In this document: positions 11,160 through 22,900 of the stretch, piece after piece | Position numbering within the stretch: position 1 is the stretch's first letter | Layout of the letters: the number at the start of each line of letters is the position of its first letter | Source of the DNA: Larix kaempferi | Taxonomy: Eukaryota > Streptophyta > Pinopsida > Pinales > Pinaceae | Assembly (NCBI GenBank): GCA_027924585.1 | Contig: BSBM01000877.1 | Coordinates: 2,270,501-2,334,500, forward strand | Direction: 5' to 3' | DNA: 64,000 nucleotides | Program-made: the position numbers and the translations under genes | The notes under the pieces: model-generated | The model's database searches: none | What the model was told of the DNA's origin: nothing | The model's input: the letters and a program-made list of their open reading frames with translations, nothing else

Positions 11160-12245
11160 AACTGACGAAAAAGATGTTGTAGCCGCCAGGAAAGATTCAC
11201 AGCCACCGGGAAAAGGATTTACGGGATCGGGAGAAATTACGGCTGTCAGGGAAAAGTTTTACGGCAGCGGGAAATATGTCGCAGTCGCCAGGAAATATGT
11301 TGCAGTCGCAGTCGCTAGGAAATATGTTGCAGCTGCCGGGAAGGATGTTGCAGCCACCGGAAAACGGTTCACGATAGTCGGGAAAAGAATTTACGGGATC
11401 GGGAAAAATTACGCCTGTCAGGGAAAAGTTTTACGGCGGCGGGAGATATGTAACAGTTGCCGGGAAATAAGTTGCAGTCGTCAGAAGATATGTTGTAGCT
11501 ACCGGAAAATGGTTCACGGCAGCCGGGAAAGAGGTTTTACGACTGTCGGAAAAATGATATTGCAGCCGCTCGGAAATGGTTCGCGGCTGCCGGGAAAAGA
11601 TGTTGCAACCGCTGGGACATGATGTTGCAGCCGCTAAGACATGATGTTGCAGCCGCTGGGAATGGTTCACAGCTGCCGGGAAAAAGGGTTTATGGCCACT
11701 GGGAAAACGATTTTACGGTTGACGGGAAACGATAATGCAGCCACTCGGAAATGATGTTGCAGCCGCTGGGACATGATGTTGCAGCTATCGAGAAATGGTG
11801 TTGCAGCCGCTGGGAATGGTTCACAGCTGCCGGGAAAAGGATTTATGGCTGCCAGGAAAATGATTTTACGGTTGACGGGAAATGATAATGCAGCCGCTGG
11901 GAAATGATGTTGCAACCATTGGGACATGATGTTGCAGCTGCCGAGAAATGGTGTTGCAGCCAATGGGAATGGTTCACAGCTGCCGGGAAAAGGATTTACG
12001 GCTGCCGGGAAAATGATTTTACGGTTGACGGGAAACGATAATGCAGCCGCTGGGAAATGATGTTGCAGCCGCTGGGACATGATGTTGCAGCTGCCGAGAA
12101 ATGGTGTTGCAGCCACTGGGAATGGTTCACAGCTGCCGGGAAAAAGGGTTTACGACTGCCTGGAAATATATCACAGTTGCCAGAAGAGATATTGCAACTG
12201 CCGGAAAATATGTCGCAACTGCCGGAAAATATGTCGCAGCTGTTG
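11160..12245 (-). repeat. E1 minisatellite: about 22-bp units in a 153-bp higher-order repeat
   Basis: About 1.1 kb made of variants of a 19-23-bp unit of the form GCAGCCGCTGGGAAATGATGTT. From about 11660 to 12170 the variants recur in fixed order: the marker GGTTCACAGCTGCC begins at 11664, 11818, 11971 and 12124, spacings of 154, 153 and 153 bp. Each higher-order unit is seven subunits. The left part (11160-11660) has the same units without fixed order. It lies between integrase and the accessory frame. Part of it is open on the minus strand (11667-12116) and would encode a Pro/Phe/Ala-rich repeat, which I regard as a by-product of the sequence bias. Confidence 0.92.
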
Positions 12246-12535
12246 AATTTTTTTTATTTTTTTTTTAAGGAAAAAGGGAAATACAACACAGGACGACACA
12301 GGGCGACTTTCATTTGACAGGCCCAATCTGGTTGTTCTCCTGGCGCTTCCCTGGAAATTTTTGAAAAACACAGCAAACGAAAAGATCAAATGCAAAGAGA
12401 AAAAAACAATTATACGCTACAGCAGAAAGTTATTTATGTACAGTAATTTAAAATGCGATTTTCAGTTTAAGGATTGGTAAGGGCAGGGAGAAATTCCTGC
12501 TTTGATGCCAGCTGATAATCTGGATTGATGGCAAT

Positions 12536-13807
12536 CTACGAAGTGAATGCATCTTTCGAAATAGGCTTACGATACAGTCGCAATCTGTGGCCATTAGCCA
12601 GTAATGGTATACGGTTTTCATCGATGGTCACTAGACGGACAGTGTCGTTGTCAAATGCCCTGTCGACCAAATATGGACCCAGCCATTTTGTACGTAATTT
12701 ACCTTTAAAATCCCTCTTGAACCTAGAGTCATATAGTAGCGCCCAGTCTCCCTCACAGAAGATTTTCTTTTTAATAAATCGGTCATGCTAGTTGGATCTC
12801 TGTTGCTGAAGCAACACAGTCTGGTCTACTGCAGCTAACCGTTTCTCATCCAATTCATTTAGTTGATTCAATCTTCTCTTCTGGGCTTCTGTTACATCCA
12901 GATTCATTTCAGTGGTTGCCTTCAGGTTTTTTATCTCAAACTCAATTGGAAAGATGGCACTCTTTCCATACACTAGATCATAGGGAGAGAACCCTGTGGT
13001 GTTGCGCCAAGTTGTGTGATATGCCCACAGTGCTTCCGGAAGCCTGTCATCCCAATCCTTTCGATGGCTTTTAACTGTTTTAGTAAGGATTGCTTCAATG
13101 ACTTTATTAGTACTTTCCACCTGACCATTGGCCTGGGGGTGGTAAGGTGAAGCTATCCTATGCTGCACATCATACTTCCGGAGCAAGGATTCAAATTGGT
13201 GTGATATGAATTGCGGTCCCCCATCGGTAACTACTTCCTTTGGTACCCCAAAGCGGGTAAAGATTTCACTATACAGAAAATCAATTACCGCCTGGTCATT
13301 AGCCTTAGTCAAAGCTACAGCCTCTACCCACTTGGTCATATAATCAGTACAAACCAGAATGTAAACTTTTTGTCTGGAAGGAGGGCTGATAGGGCCAACA
13401 AAATCTAGTGCCCATCTATCAAATGGTTCAACTTTTACTTGAGGTTGTATAGGCATCTGATCTGTTTTATTCGGCTGGCCCATCCTTTGGCAGTTGTCAT
13501 AGGACTGAACATACCTTTTAGCGTCCCTGAACAGAGTCGGCCAATAGTATCCCATCCGCAGCGCTTTATGCCCTGTTCTTTTGTCTGCAAAGTGTCCCCC
13601 ACAAGGTCCATCATGACAGGCCTTCAGTATGTGAAAGATCTCATCTTCCCTTACACATCTCCTAATCTCAAGATCGGGCCCTGTGTGAAAGAGATGATCA
13701 TTGATCCAACAATACCTGGCACTTTGCTAGATAATTTTTCTCTTCTCTCGTTTAGACATGTGTGGCGGGAGCTTTCCTGCAACCAAATAATTAGCAACGT
13801 CTGCATA
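12536..13807 (-). pseudogene. E1 integrase (zinc finger, DDE core, GPY/F tail)
   Basis: C-terminal part of the single gag-pol frame. In order: HHCC zinc finger (about 13540-13640, with FHILKACHDGPCGGH and later SYDNC), catalytic core with Asp in CTDYMTKW, Asp in VTDGGPQF and Glu in GQVESTNK, then a GPY/F module with KWLGPYLV (about 12640). The frame is interrupted by TAG at 13727 and TAG at 12788 and ends at TAG 12536-12538. All three catalytic residues survive. Integrase would insert the DNA copy into the chromosome; here it cannot be made full length without readthrough. No frameshift is needed to link it to RT. Confidence 0.88.
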
Positions 13808-15427
13808 CTAGGGGGAATGAGCTGAAAGTGCGAATAGATGTTCATCTAGAAAATAATCCTCAACAGGTGAACTATCATCACTGTTAGTAAAACGAGATAA
13901 AAAATCAACCACAACATTTTCTTTTCCAGGTTTATCTATAATGGTAATATCAAATTCCTGCAATAATAAGAGCCACCTGGTCACTCTGGCATTGGTGACA
14001 GGTTTGTTCATTAAATATTTAATGGCAGAGTGATCAATGTGCACAAATGTAGGATACCCAGTAATGTAATGTCAAAATTTATTAATAGAGTAAACAATAG
14101 CAAGGAATTCTTTCTCGGTAACAGTATAATTAAGTTCAGCAGGGGCTAAGTTTTTACTAACATAATAGATGGCATAAGGTACTTGACCATCCTGTTGTCC
14201 TAGTACTGCTCCAATGGCGGTATCAGAAGCATCTGAAGAAATGTGGAAGGGTATGGTCCAATTAGGTCCCCTTAGGATAGGAGCTATGGACAGCTTCTCT
14301 TTAAGCTTATCAAACGTTGTCTGGCATGCTTTACTCCACACAAACTGTGCATCCTTCATTAACAAAGAAAACAAGGGAGAAGCAAGTTTGGAGAATTTTT
14401 CTATAAACCTCCGGTAATACCCAGCGTGTCCCAGAAAACTTCGCACTTCTTTCTGAGTTGAAGGAGTCGGAATATTTTTTATCACCTTAATTTTTGAAGG
14501 ATCCACCTGAATGCCATTGGTAGAGATGAAATGTCCTAATACCACCCCCTCACTCATCATCATATGGCACTTTTCAGTGCTTAATGAGAGGCGAGTCTGT
14601 TCGCAGTGAATTAAAACCTTCTTTAAATTTTCCAGTGCTTCCTCAAAGTCCTTGCCATAGGGAGTAAAATCGTCCATAAAGACTTCCATACTATCATTAA
14701 CTAATTCAAAGAATATGCCAATTACAACTCTTTGGAACGTTGCTGGTGCATTACATAAACCAAAGGGAAGCACTCTATAGGAAAACGTTCCCCAGGGGCA
14801 AGTGAAGGTGGTCTTATCCTGGTCCTCAGGAGCAATCTGAATTTGGTTGTACCCGCTGAACCCATCTAAGAAGGAGAAGAACTTTTTCCCTGATAGGGTA
14901 TCAAGTACTTGGTCAATAAAGGGCAGAGGGAAATGATCCTTTTGCGTAGCTTTGTTCAGCTCCCTATAATCAACACAGACTCTCCATTTACCATTTTTCT
15001 TGGGCACAATTACAAGTGGGGAAACCCACTCACTATCTGAAATAGGATAGATAAACCCTGCTTCCAAAAGTTTCTGGATTTCCTCCTTTACTCTATCCCT
15101 CAGATTGGGGTTCATGCGTCGTTGAGGTTGACACACAGGCCGGGAGTCATTTTTAATGTAAATATGGTGGGTGCACAGATTAGAGGGGATACCCCTCATG
15201 TCTATATACTCCCAGGTGAATGCCCCCTTATGTTCTTTCAAGAGACTGATTAGGCGCTTCTGTTCCTCTAAGGAGAGACTAGGGTTGATGTTCAAAGTCC
15301 TTCCAGGTTCTACCTCAATACGAATACTTTTTGAATTTTTCAAAACTGGGATTATGTTTGTGTCACCAACTAGTGCTTCTTCTGTAATATTTTCTTGTTC
15401 TTCCTTACCAAGGGTAATGTTCAGGAT
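13808..15427 (-). pseudogene. E1 reverse transcriptase and RNase H
   Basis: Continuous with protease and integrase in one frame. The RT palm is clear: WRVCVDYRELN, FSGYNQIQI, LPFGLCNAPATFQR and the catalytic box FMDDF, a usual variant of YxDD in this group. The connection (GHAGYYRRFI) is followed by RNase H (ISSDASDTAIGAVLGQ, EKEFLAIVYSINKF, then HIDHSAIKYLMN). A TGA at 14072-14074 falls inside RNase H between INKF and HYITGY; Arg CGA is the likely ancestral codon. A TAG at 13808 ends the open stretch. RT copies the genomic RNA into DNA, and RNase H removes the template strand. Confidence 0.9.
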
Positions 15428-16423
15428 TTAATAGACCTCTTTATCCACTGAAACGGGTTCACTAATAAAATTACTAATAGCATCGTCTTCTGTTTCGTTT
15501 TTAAAAGTCAAGGCCTTCCCTATAGTTAATAGTGAATGAACATCCTCCTCCTCCTCCTGTTCTATCCAAAGGGAAGTTTCAGCTTCTAAACTCGGCCGAG
15601 TTGGAGGATACAGGGTGAGGTTTTTAGTCTCCGTGCCATCAGATATAGTCATGGACCCTGATCGACAGCTGATGCAGGCGTCAGCTGTGGCCAACCAAGG
15701 CCTCCCCGGGATCAATGGGTGTCCCCCCAGCTGTGATTTTGGTTGTAATATCAAAAAGTCAACAGGGTACTCCCATGAATCTACTGAGATGACAAGGTCG
15801 TCCAGAATCCCTTCAGGTCTAATGGTGGATCTGTCTGCCAATTCTAAAATGGTAGGGGTCGGTCTAAAATTAGTGAGCCCAAGCTTCTTGACAGTCTCAA
15901 TTGTTATAACATTGATCGCTGCTCCTAAATCGACTAGCACGTTGGGTATCTGCGTCTGTCCTACCTGTACAGTGATAGTAGGATTGCCAGGGTCATCATA
16001 CTTAGTCATAGGGGTTTTTCCTGTTATCAAAGCAGATAAATTCCCTATGACATGAACAGTGGGAGGATCTCTGGGTTTCCTCCCTGGTTTCTTAGTGCAC
16101 AAGTCCCGAACGGTTTTAGCATAAATAGGAACGTCTTGAAGAGCTTACAGAAGGGGGATTTTGACGTAAAGATTCTTTAAATCTCCTAGGAGGTTAAACT
16201 GAGGTTTCCCCCCTATTTTTGGTATCATTAGTCTCTCGGGGTATGGTGGTTGCCTTATCAGCTGGGTAGGCTGTGTATTGTCCAATTTATTGTTTGATGT
16301 TTCAGCCGTCCCATCCAAGGGATGCTCAGCACCTTCAGTGATAGGAACTGTATCGGATGGATGCTGTGAACTCTCCCCTTCTTCATGCACAGAAGGTCGA
16401 GCATCTTCTGTAATTACGGGTTA
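15428..16423 (-). pseudogene. E1 aspartic protease region of gag-pol
   Basis: Retropepsin-type domain, with the active-site box LVDLGAAINVI near 15920 and the later ILDDLVISVD and PGRPWLATADACI. DLGA in place of DSGA/DTGA is usual in Tat/Athila proteases. The frame is the same as gag, with a TAA at 16145-16147 before the protease and a TAA at 15428-15430 after it. The upstream piece (16148-16420) is a proline- and serine-rich linker with no recognised fold. The protease would cleave the Gag-Pol precursor inside the particle. Confidence 0.82.
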
Positions 16424-18403
16424 TATTATCTTCCCAGATCGTAGACGAATATCATTGCAAGGTACAGGGGAAAGAGAGTAGGCCGGCATATTGATAGTTT
16501 CCAATTGATGGACTGTTTTATTATTCGGGTTAGGATTAGGTTGGGTAGGCAGCTGAGACCGTATTGGTATATTAGGGACAGGATTATGCTGCAGTTGCAG
16601 CTGTGCCTACTGAGGTGGATATGGAGGGTATTGAGGAAATTGAGGGTATGGAGGAGAATATGGTAACTGATGAGGTGGAGGTGGTTGAGGAAACTGGTTC
16701 CCAAGAGGGAAGTTCCTCCATCCAGGAGACCATGATGTAGGTTGATGTGGTGGCTGTGTCCAAGGACCCCATGAATTAAAATTTTGCATTGCAGGTTGGG
16801 AAGGATTCCACTGAGCATAATTTGAAGGGAATTGTGTATTCACATTTTGCATGTTATTATTCCAATTGCTCATATTATTCAAAAATGGAAACGAGTCCAG
16901 AGGCATACCTTGATTTCGAGGCTGCCAAGGTTTCTTCTGTGCAATGAAATAGGCTGATTCCACTTCTGGATTTGATGCCTGCAGAACAGCCTTCACTTGG
17001 GGGAGTGAGGGGCATTCTTTCATGTCATGGTTCAGCTCACACAGCTGACATACTTCTACCTTGTCAAGTGGGCATTCTTTCAGTGGATGATTCTTTCTAC
17101 ATCGGGGATAGAACACACCTAGTGTGAGATCCTCCACTACCTGTTTTTGTTTTGCCTTCAGGACATCAATCTCCGAAGAGATGGAGCTCATCATTTCTGT
17201 TTTAAAATTTTCAAGGAGATTGCCTATCTCTGCATGGGTAGCTCCTCCGTTGGATGAATTCTGAGTTCTGTCGAAGACATCACGTTCCAACTTATCCCAT
17301 TTGTCCCGCTTATTGTTCCTGGAAGATCCCCTGGAGTATCTCTTACATAATTCCACAATCGTCTCAAAAGGTTCTTTGGAGATATCTCCCTTTCCTAACA
17401 GATTTAACATGTCTAAACAATCATCCCTGATCCCTCGAAGCATGATTATCTTGAGCACATCCAGCCCCATGTTCGTATGCCTGGCTCTTTGCACATTGTA
17501 CAGCAGCCTTTCTACAAAATCCTCCATACTTTCATCCTCCTTCTGCACCATCTTGAATAATTCCTCTCTTTTGTCCTTGGTGTTGCAATATTCTTGATAT
17601 TTCTCCAGGAATACTTGTTTCATCTTATTCCAATTAGCAACAGTTCCCCCTCCAAGGCTCATGAACCATCGTAATGCATTGTCCTTCAGGGTGGCGGGAA
17701 AAAGTTTCATCTTTTGGGCATCGGTGACATAATCATAGCTACGACAAAGGATATCAAATTCAAAAAGGAATTCGTCTGGATCTTCTGCCGCCCTGCCATG
17801 GAAGCGAGGAAACACCGATGGTGAGATGTTCTTCATAGGAGCTGTCCCTTCTGGATTCTGAATTGGAAATTGTAATGTAGCCATCGTTCCTTCTGGCAGG
17901 GAGTAATTTTCATGATGATAGTTTTCCACCATTGCCTCTTCCTCGCCGATCTCGTGTCTGTTATTCATCTTCTCTTCTGTTTCCTCTTCTTCGTTCGTTC
18001 CTGCGTTCTTTTCCTTGTTTGTAACAACTGCGTCTTCCTCAGTTGTAACAGCTGCGTCTTCCTCAGTTTTAACAGCTGCGTCTTCCTTAGTCGTAGCAGC
18101 AGGTCCAGTTGTAAAAATTTTGTCCTCCTCGGCAGGGATATACAAGGGAGTCACGGCTGCTCATGTATTCTCCACCGTGGACGCTGGCACCCCAGGTTCA
18201 GTAGGGTTTCTTCTGATAGGAGTTTCTTGATGACGAGCCCTGGTGGATGAATCAGTTCTATCAACAAGATCGTCGATGAATGTCCTTCTGCCCAATGGTG
18301 GTCCTCGACCACAACCCGAACCACCTGCGCTGTTAGTATTTTGTGGGGTTTTGGGAGTTGGGAGGTGATCGCGTTTTATCCTCCTCGTATTCATGCGAAC
18401 CAA
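16424..18403 (-). pseudogene. E1 Gag
   Basis: Starts at ATG 18401-18403 (MVRMNTRRIKRDHL, a basic N-terminus seen in related elements). A TGA at 18161-18163 interrupts it, followed by a low-complexity stretch of TTEEDAAV-like repeats. The Gag core (about 17300-17870) is clear: FPRFHGRAAEDPDEFLFEF, LRWFMSLGG, FLEKYQEYC. A Cys/His-rich segment (CRKNHPLKECP, CQLCELNHDMKECP) takes the place of standard zinc knuckles. A Pro/Gln/Tyr-rich tail (about 16610-16750) follows to TAG 16607. Gag would form the cytoplasmic particle that packages the RNA. All internal breaks are stop codons. Confidence 0.88.
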
Positions 18404-18479
18404 ATCATTTCAGCAAAGAAAAGACTGACTAGAAACAATTACCAGATGCAACTAATGATTAGTGTTTAATTTTTATCCT

Positions 18480-18497
18480 TCCCCGGCAATGGCGCCA
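18480..18497 (-). promoter_or_regulatory. E1 primer binding site (tRNA-Asp type)
   Basis: Element strand TGGCGCCATTGCCGGGGA, three bases inside the 5' LTR. It complements the 3' end of plant tRNA-Asp with one mismatch. This primer choice is typical of the Athila/Tat group. Confidence 0.88.
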
Positions 18498-18500
18498 AAA

Positions 18501-19905
18501 TGCCGAGCACCCTATATGCAGATAAATTATTCCAACATACAGAGCAGATGAGATTTATTGTCAACCCAAGAAAGTCTTTTATTTCAAAGGATAGATGCAT
18601 AGTCTATGCTTAAACACCAAATCACTATAATTGAATACTGTTATCCTCTAACAACTATGTTCATCCCAAAGAGCTGTGTAATCCCAGTTGCTGTCTAAAT
18701 ACTATAATTTCAATTCCTTTCTACCATGCATCAGTAAGAAATAAAATAAGATTCAAAGACAATTGCAGATAAAAAGAAATCATATTCACATCCTAGAACA
18801 AGTAACTCACTTCTTCAATCTGATCACTCTTGAAAACCATAAGCAGAAACTGAATATTAATCTAGAAATTCAATTGCAAAGGATTGAGTTCAACTGCTAT
18901 AAGAGATTGAATTACAGGTATGAAAATCAACAGTCATAACAAGAAAGATAAATTGCAGAGGCTCATGGGATCACAACTTAACTACGAGATGAACAAGGTT
19001 GTGTACAATTGTCACACGAATTGCATAAATTTTCTACTCAGTCGACTGTCACTCTGTATTACTTGCCAATTTCAAAGAAACATAATCTTAATTATACTGG
19101 AAATCCACACCAAAATTACTACTACTACGTACAAAAGAAATATCATAAACAGAACATCACACAACAATAAAAAGTCCTATTTTAACTCAGCAATCTCTGT
19201 GGTAACTCATTATATTAACAGAAGAATGATTACACAGTTTTCTTTTGCTGCTAATATAATGGATTAATTATCTGTTGTTCAACAACCTGGGTCGAGGCAG
19301 CTCCCCATATTTATACATACAGATTGTAACATCTGATCCTATGAACGGGCATCCATGAAGATCTCTGATCTTCAGGTGCCCTAAATAACACTAGCTGTTA
19401 CAATACGTGGCAAAGTAGAGACCTAAAAATGCGAGAAAGCTGTTCATTGGCCCAGGAGTGGTGATCTTTCTAGATCACAGCTATACTCGAGCAGCGACAA
19501 CTAAAGATCTCCAATTATAGCGCATTCTGTTACAGCTTCCCTGTCACAGCTCCACCTAGGATGTTATATTGGAACCATGTGCCTTAATTGATGATCCGAG
19601 CCCCGAGGATCCTTTTTAAGCAACGAACATCCCTTCTTTCAAGACTTGTTCAGCCCCACCTTCCTGCAGTCCACTTATCTCAAACTACCTTCATAAATCA
19701 TAACATGTTAGCACAATTAAGAGATACACAGCTTTAATTATCACAATCATAAGCATTAATAAGATAAAGCAATGATCAGTCATACCTTGGCAGTTTGGAG
19801 GAATAAAGTGAGGATAACAGGTCTGATTAGCATGATAAATGGTGTAGGACAGGGGAAGGAAAGGTGATCAAGGATGATTAGAAGGGGCCAATTCTGAACT
19901 CAACA
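18501..19905 (-). repeat. 5' LTR of E1
   Basis: 1405 bp, TG...CA, matching 6251-7719 apart from substitutions and the missing segment near 19197-19206. It would hold the promoter for the element's RNA. The right edge is followed by the second CAATG copy. Confidence 0.93.
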
Positions 19906-19910
19906 CAATG
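19906..19910. repeat. Target-site duplicate of E1, right copy (CAATG)
   Basis: Matches 6246-6250 exactly and abuts the CA end of the LTR. Confidence 0.9.
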
Positions 19911-22900
19911 TTTGACATCTCTTTCTACCTATAATTTCAACCTAGATTTACTTTGCAGATGTTCAATATTGAGACAAAATATCTATGTTTCTTTTAAATT
20001 TTCATGATTTAGGTAGATAAGGGATAACCTAGTTTAGAATTGGATGCCAATAGAGTAAGACAATGATGATGGCACCTATTCTCCCCTCGTATTGATTAAT
20101 ATTTGTAAATATGGTGCACATTTCAAAACATTTTCCATGGAAGGAAACCCAACTTGTTTAAAGTTAGAAGGCACTTTGAATTTGAAGAAGAATCAAGCCA
20201 TTAAGAAGAATTCTATTTTATTCACAATACAGAAAGGCTCGGTAATTTGCATAGTTTATGTATGTTTCTTCATTTTATTAACACAATTCCTCACTTAATG
20301 ATATTAATGGTTTTTTCTTCAAATATTAATAAAATATGAGAAAATAACATAATGTGCAAAAGTTGCATTCATCCCCATATAGTATAAATTTCAAGAACAT
20401 GACACAAGCCAAAAATTATCCAACCTTACACTAGGAAACTCTTATAATATTAGTTGTCATCTTTATATTTTTGAACTAAATTTGAAATTTCCTACTTTCT
20501 TTTGGAAAGAAAAATGTATATAATTTTGTTCATATATTCTTTTAAAATAATTTGTATACTTGTTATTTATAATGCATTCTCTTGGATATTTTTCTAAAAG
20601 AGTGACCATATTGAATGTTGATAGTTTTGTTTTTATAGTGATGATTTATGTTTTAAATTATGTTTGTGTTTTGATTAGCTTGAAGCTTAGGTGATTATTA
20701 TTTTAGATTGATATTACCGATAGTCTCATACAATCTTAGTTAACAACTCATACTTTCATTAATCAAACTTAAGAAATGGAAAAATTTAAGCACCATACAA
20801 AATTAACAACATGTCACATCCAAGTAACATGTACTATGCTAGGGAAATATCTAATCAAATTCAAGTGTTAGAAACAAATTTTAACTCACCTATTTTCATC
20901 AAATCTATAGGGAAAGAAGAGGATAAGTTAATACAATTTCAAAGGTGGTATATAGTTCAAGAAATGACAAATGGCATATTCAATCACTTAAGGATGGCCA
21001 ACATTTTGAATATTTTCATCCCATTTTTTTTTTTAATTTTATTATGGATGGAGTATATTGATCCATAAACTATAGGATCATAGCTTGGCAATATCACCAA
21101 CACGAATCTTTGCAGAAAAATAATTAAATTCTTTCTTTACAATAAAAATTATGCTGAGATCGTATCTATCTATTCTATGAATTGTCTTCAGAACTTTAAT
21201 TTAGCTCCAGAAGCTCTAAAAACACCACATCATATGAATAACATGACCCAACACTTATAAATCCACCCAACACTGTTTTAAATGCTCCAGGCATTTCTAG
21301 ATTTTCCCATGACTGATAAAAATGGCCCAACATTTTTTTTAATTTGCCCAACATTGTTTTAAAACGTTCCAGGAATCAATAGAAATGTCTAGGCATCAAT
21401 GAACCCATTCAGGCGTGACTAAAAATTCCTCATCATGTATAAATTCTCTCAACACTAAGAGGAATTGACCCAACTATGTTAAAAAAGGATAACATTGTAG
21501 CTTCCCAAGCACCTTTTATATTATCATCACATAGTTACAAAAACACTGATTTAATAAAATGCATTTGACTGAATTGAAGTGGAAATGAATCAACCAATGA
21601 TTTAATGAAATGAATTTAGCATTGGGAGACTTTGGAATTGGGGATAAGGCCCTTTCCTTTCTATATCATGTCAGCATTTTATTGTTCCAACGATTAATGT
21701 GCCTAATCAAGTAATAATGTTGTACATGTTGTGCTATCTACTGTCATTTATCAATTGCTTAAACAAAGACCAACAAGTCCATACTTCTGAGATTGCATTT
21801 GCATTTAATAACCATAATAGTAATTGTAAAAACCACAAAAAATTTAGATGCACAGTAAACACATAGAATTTTTACCCTGGAAACCCAAATGGGAAAACCA
21901 ACATTCATGGGAATTTATAATTGCTCGAAAATTTATTACAAGGGTGAGCTATGCGCTCTTAGACAAGATTTCAATGCATTGTTACTCACTAGAAATATTG
22001 CAGGTGCAATTGATCAAACAACCTTCTTCTCATGCGTGAATATGCATAATAACTCCTTCGCCCTTCGATATTCAAGTAAGCTTCCATCTTTGAGCTCTCA
22101 TTGTTGCTACCAACCACTGCCTCCATTTTTCTCCTATGTTCCCCCAAGAATGAGTAATATCCTTATCTCTCCTATCCTTCAATTTTTATTTAGTTTGCCT
22201 TGGAAGGTGAACCATCACAATGGTTCACTTCAAATTTCAAGGAAAAATTGAACTATTATCACTTTGCCAAAAAAGTAATGTTTAACAAATTATTACAAGA
22301 GAGGATTTTTTAATGAGGATCCAATTTGGATCACACCTCCCCATTAGGAGGATTTTGGTCCCCAAAAGATGGATTGTGTAGGATGTTGGGCTAAATTAAT
22401 GTCTTATTTATTTAACTCCAATTATCTTATTATCAACCAGAGTTTGTAAACTTTGAGTTGCAACATAATATGTGTCAGTAAAAAATATAAATCCAAACTA
22501 CTGATAATAAGCCTAGTATGATGATTTGTACATATAATGTATGAACTAATAATGCCTAGAAATTAAGATTGAGGTCAAATAAAAAAATGAATACCATAAC
22601 TAGTAAAATAAACTTCTTAACAATAAACAATTCTATAAAAGCTTTTAAACTGGAATGAAAAGCAAGAGTAATATAGTTTAAAGTGGATTTTATTTAGTAA
22701 AGAAAACACACACTTAACTTAATAAACTAATGAATCTATGATCTAATGTCACATTGTTGGAAACTAAAAACTATTCTAAGTCTAAACTCCATTATTAACG
22801 ATTCAAGTGATAATTATGGACAAAGTATTCTTTTATTAATTAAAAAAAAACTATAAAATTGTGAACGGTTCAATATAAATTTTAAATATCTAATAATATC

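Larger units (their letters stand above)
6251..19905 (-). mobile_element. E1: complete Ty3/gypsy LTR retrotransposon, Tat/Athila type
   Basis: A 13.7-kb element in minus orientation. Both LTRs begin TG and end CA, and the 5-bp duplicate CAATG flanks it at 6246-6250 and 19906-19910. Order in element sense: 5' LTR (18501-19905), tRNA-Asp-type primer site, gag, protease, reverse transcriptase, RNase H, integrase, a minisatellite, an accessory frame, polypurine tract, 3' LTR (6251-7719). The order PR-RT-RH-INT defines Ty3/gypsy; the primer site, the DLGA protease motif and an extra ORF after pol fit the Tat/Athila group. The coding part is broken by stop codons, so the element is not autonomous. 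Exact lineage needs an RT tree. Confidence 0.95.

Noticed and set aside
11431-12116. Open minus-strand frames across the E1 minisatellite (Pro/Phe/Ala-rich repeats)
   Set aside because: They arise from the repeat unit lacking stops; there is no start context or family, and the frame does not join gag-pol or the accessory ORF.
21848-22251. Overlapping plus-strand frames of 63 and 120 codons
   Set aside because: No recognised domain, and AT-rich decayed flanks; possible LTR debris, but no second copy to prove it.
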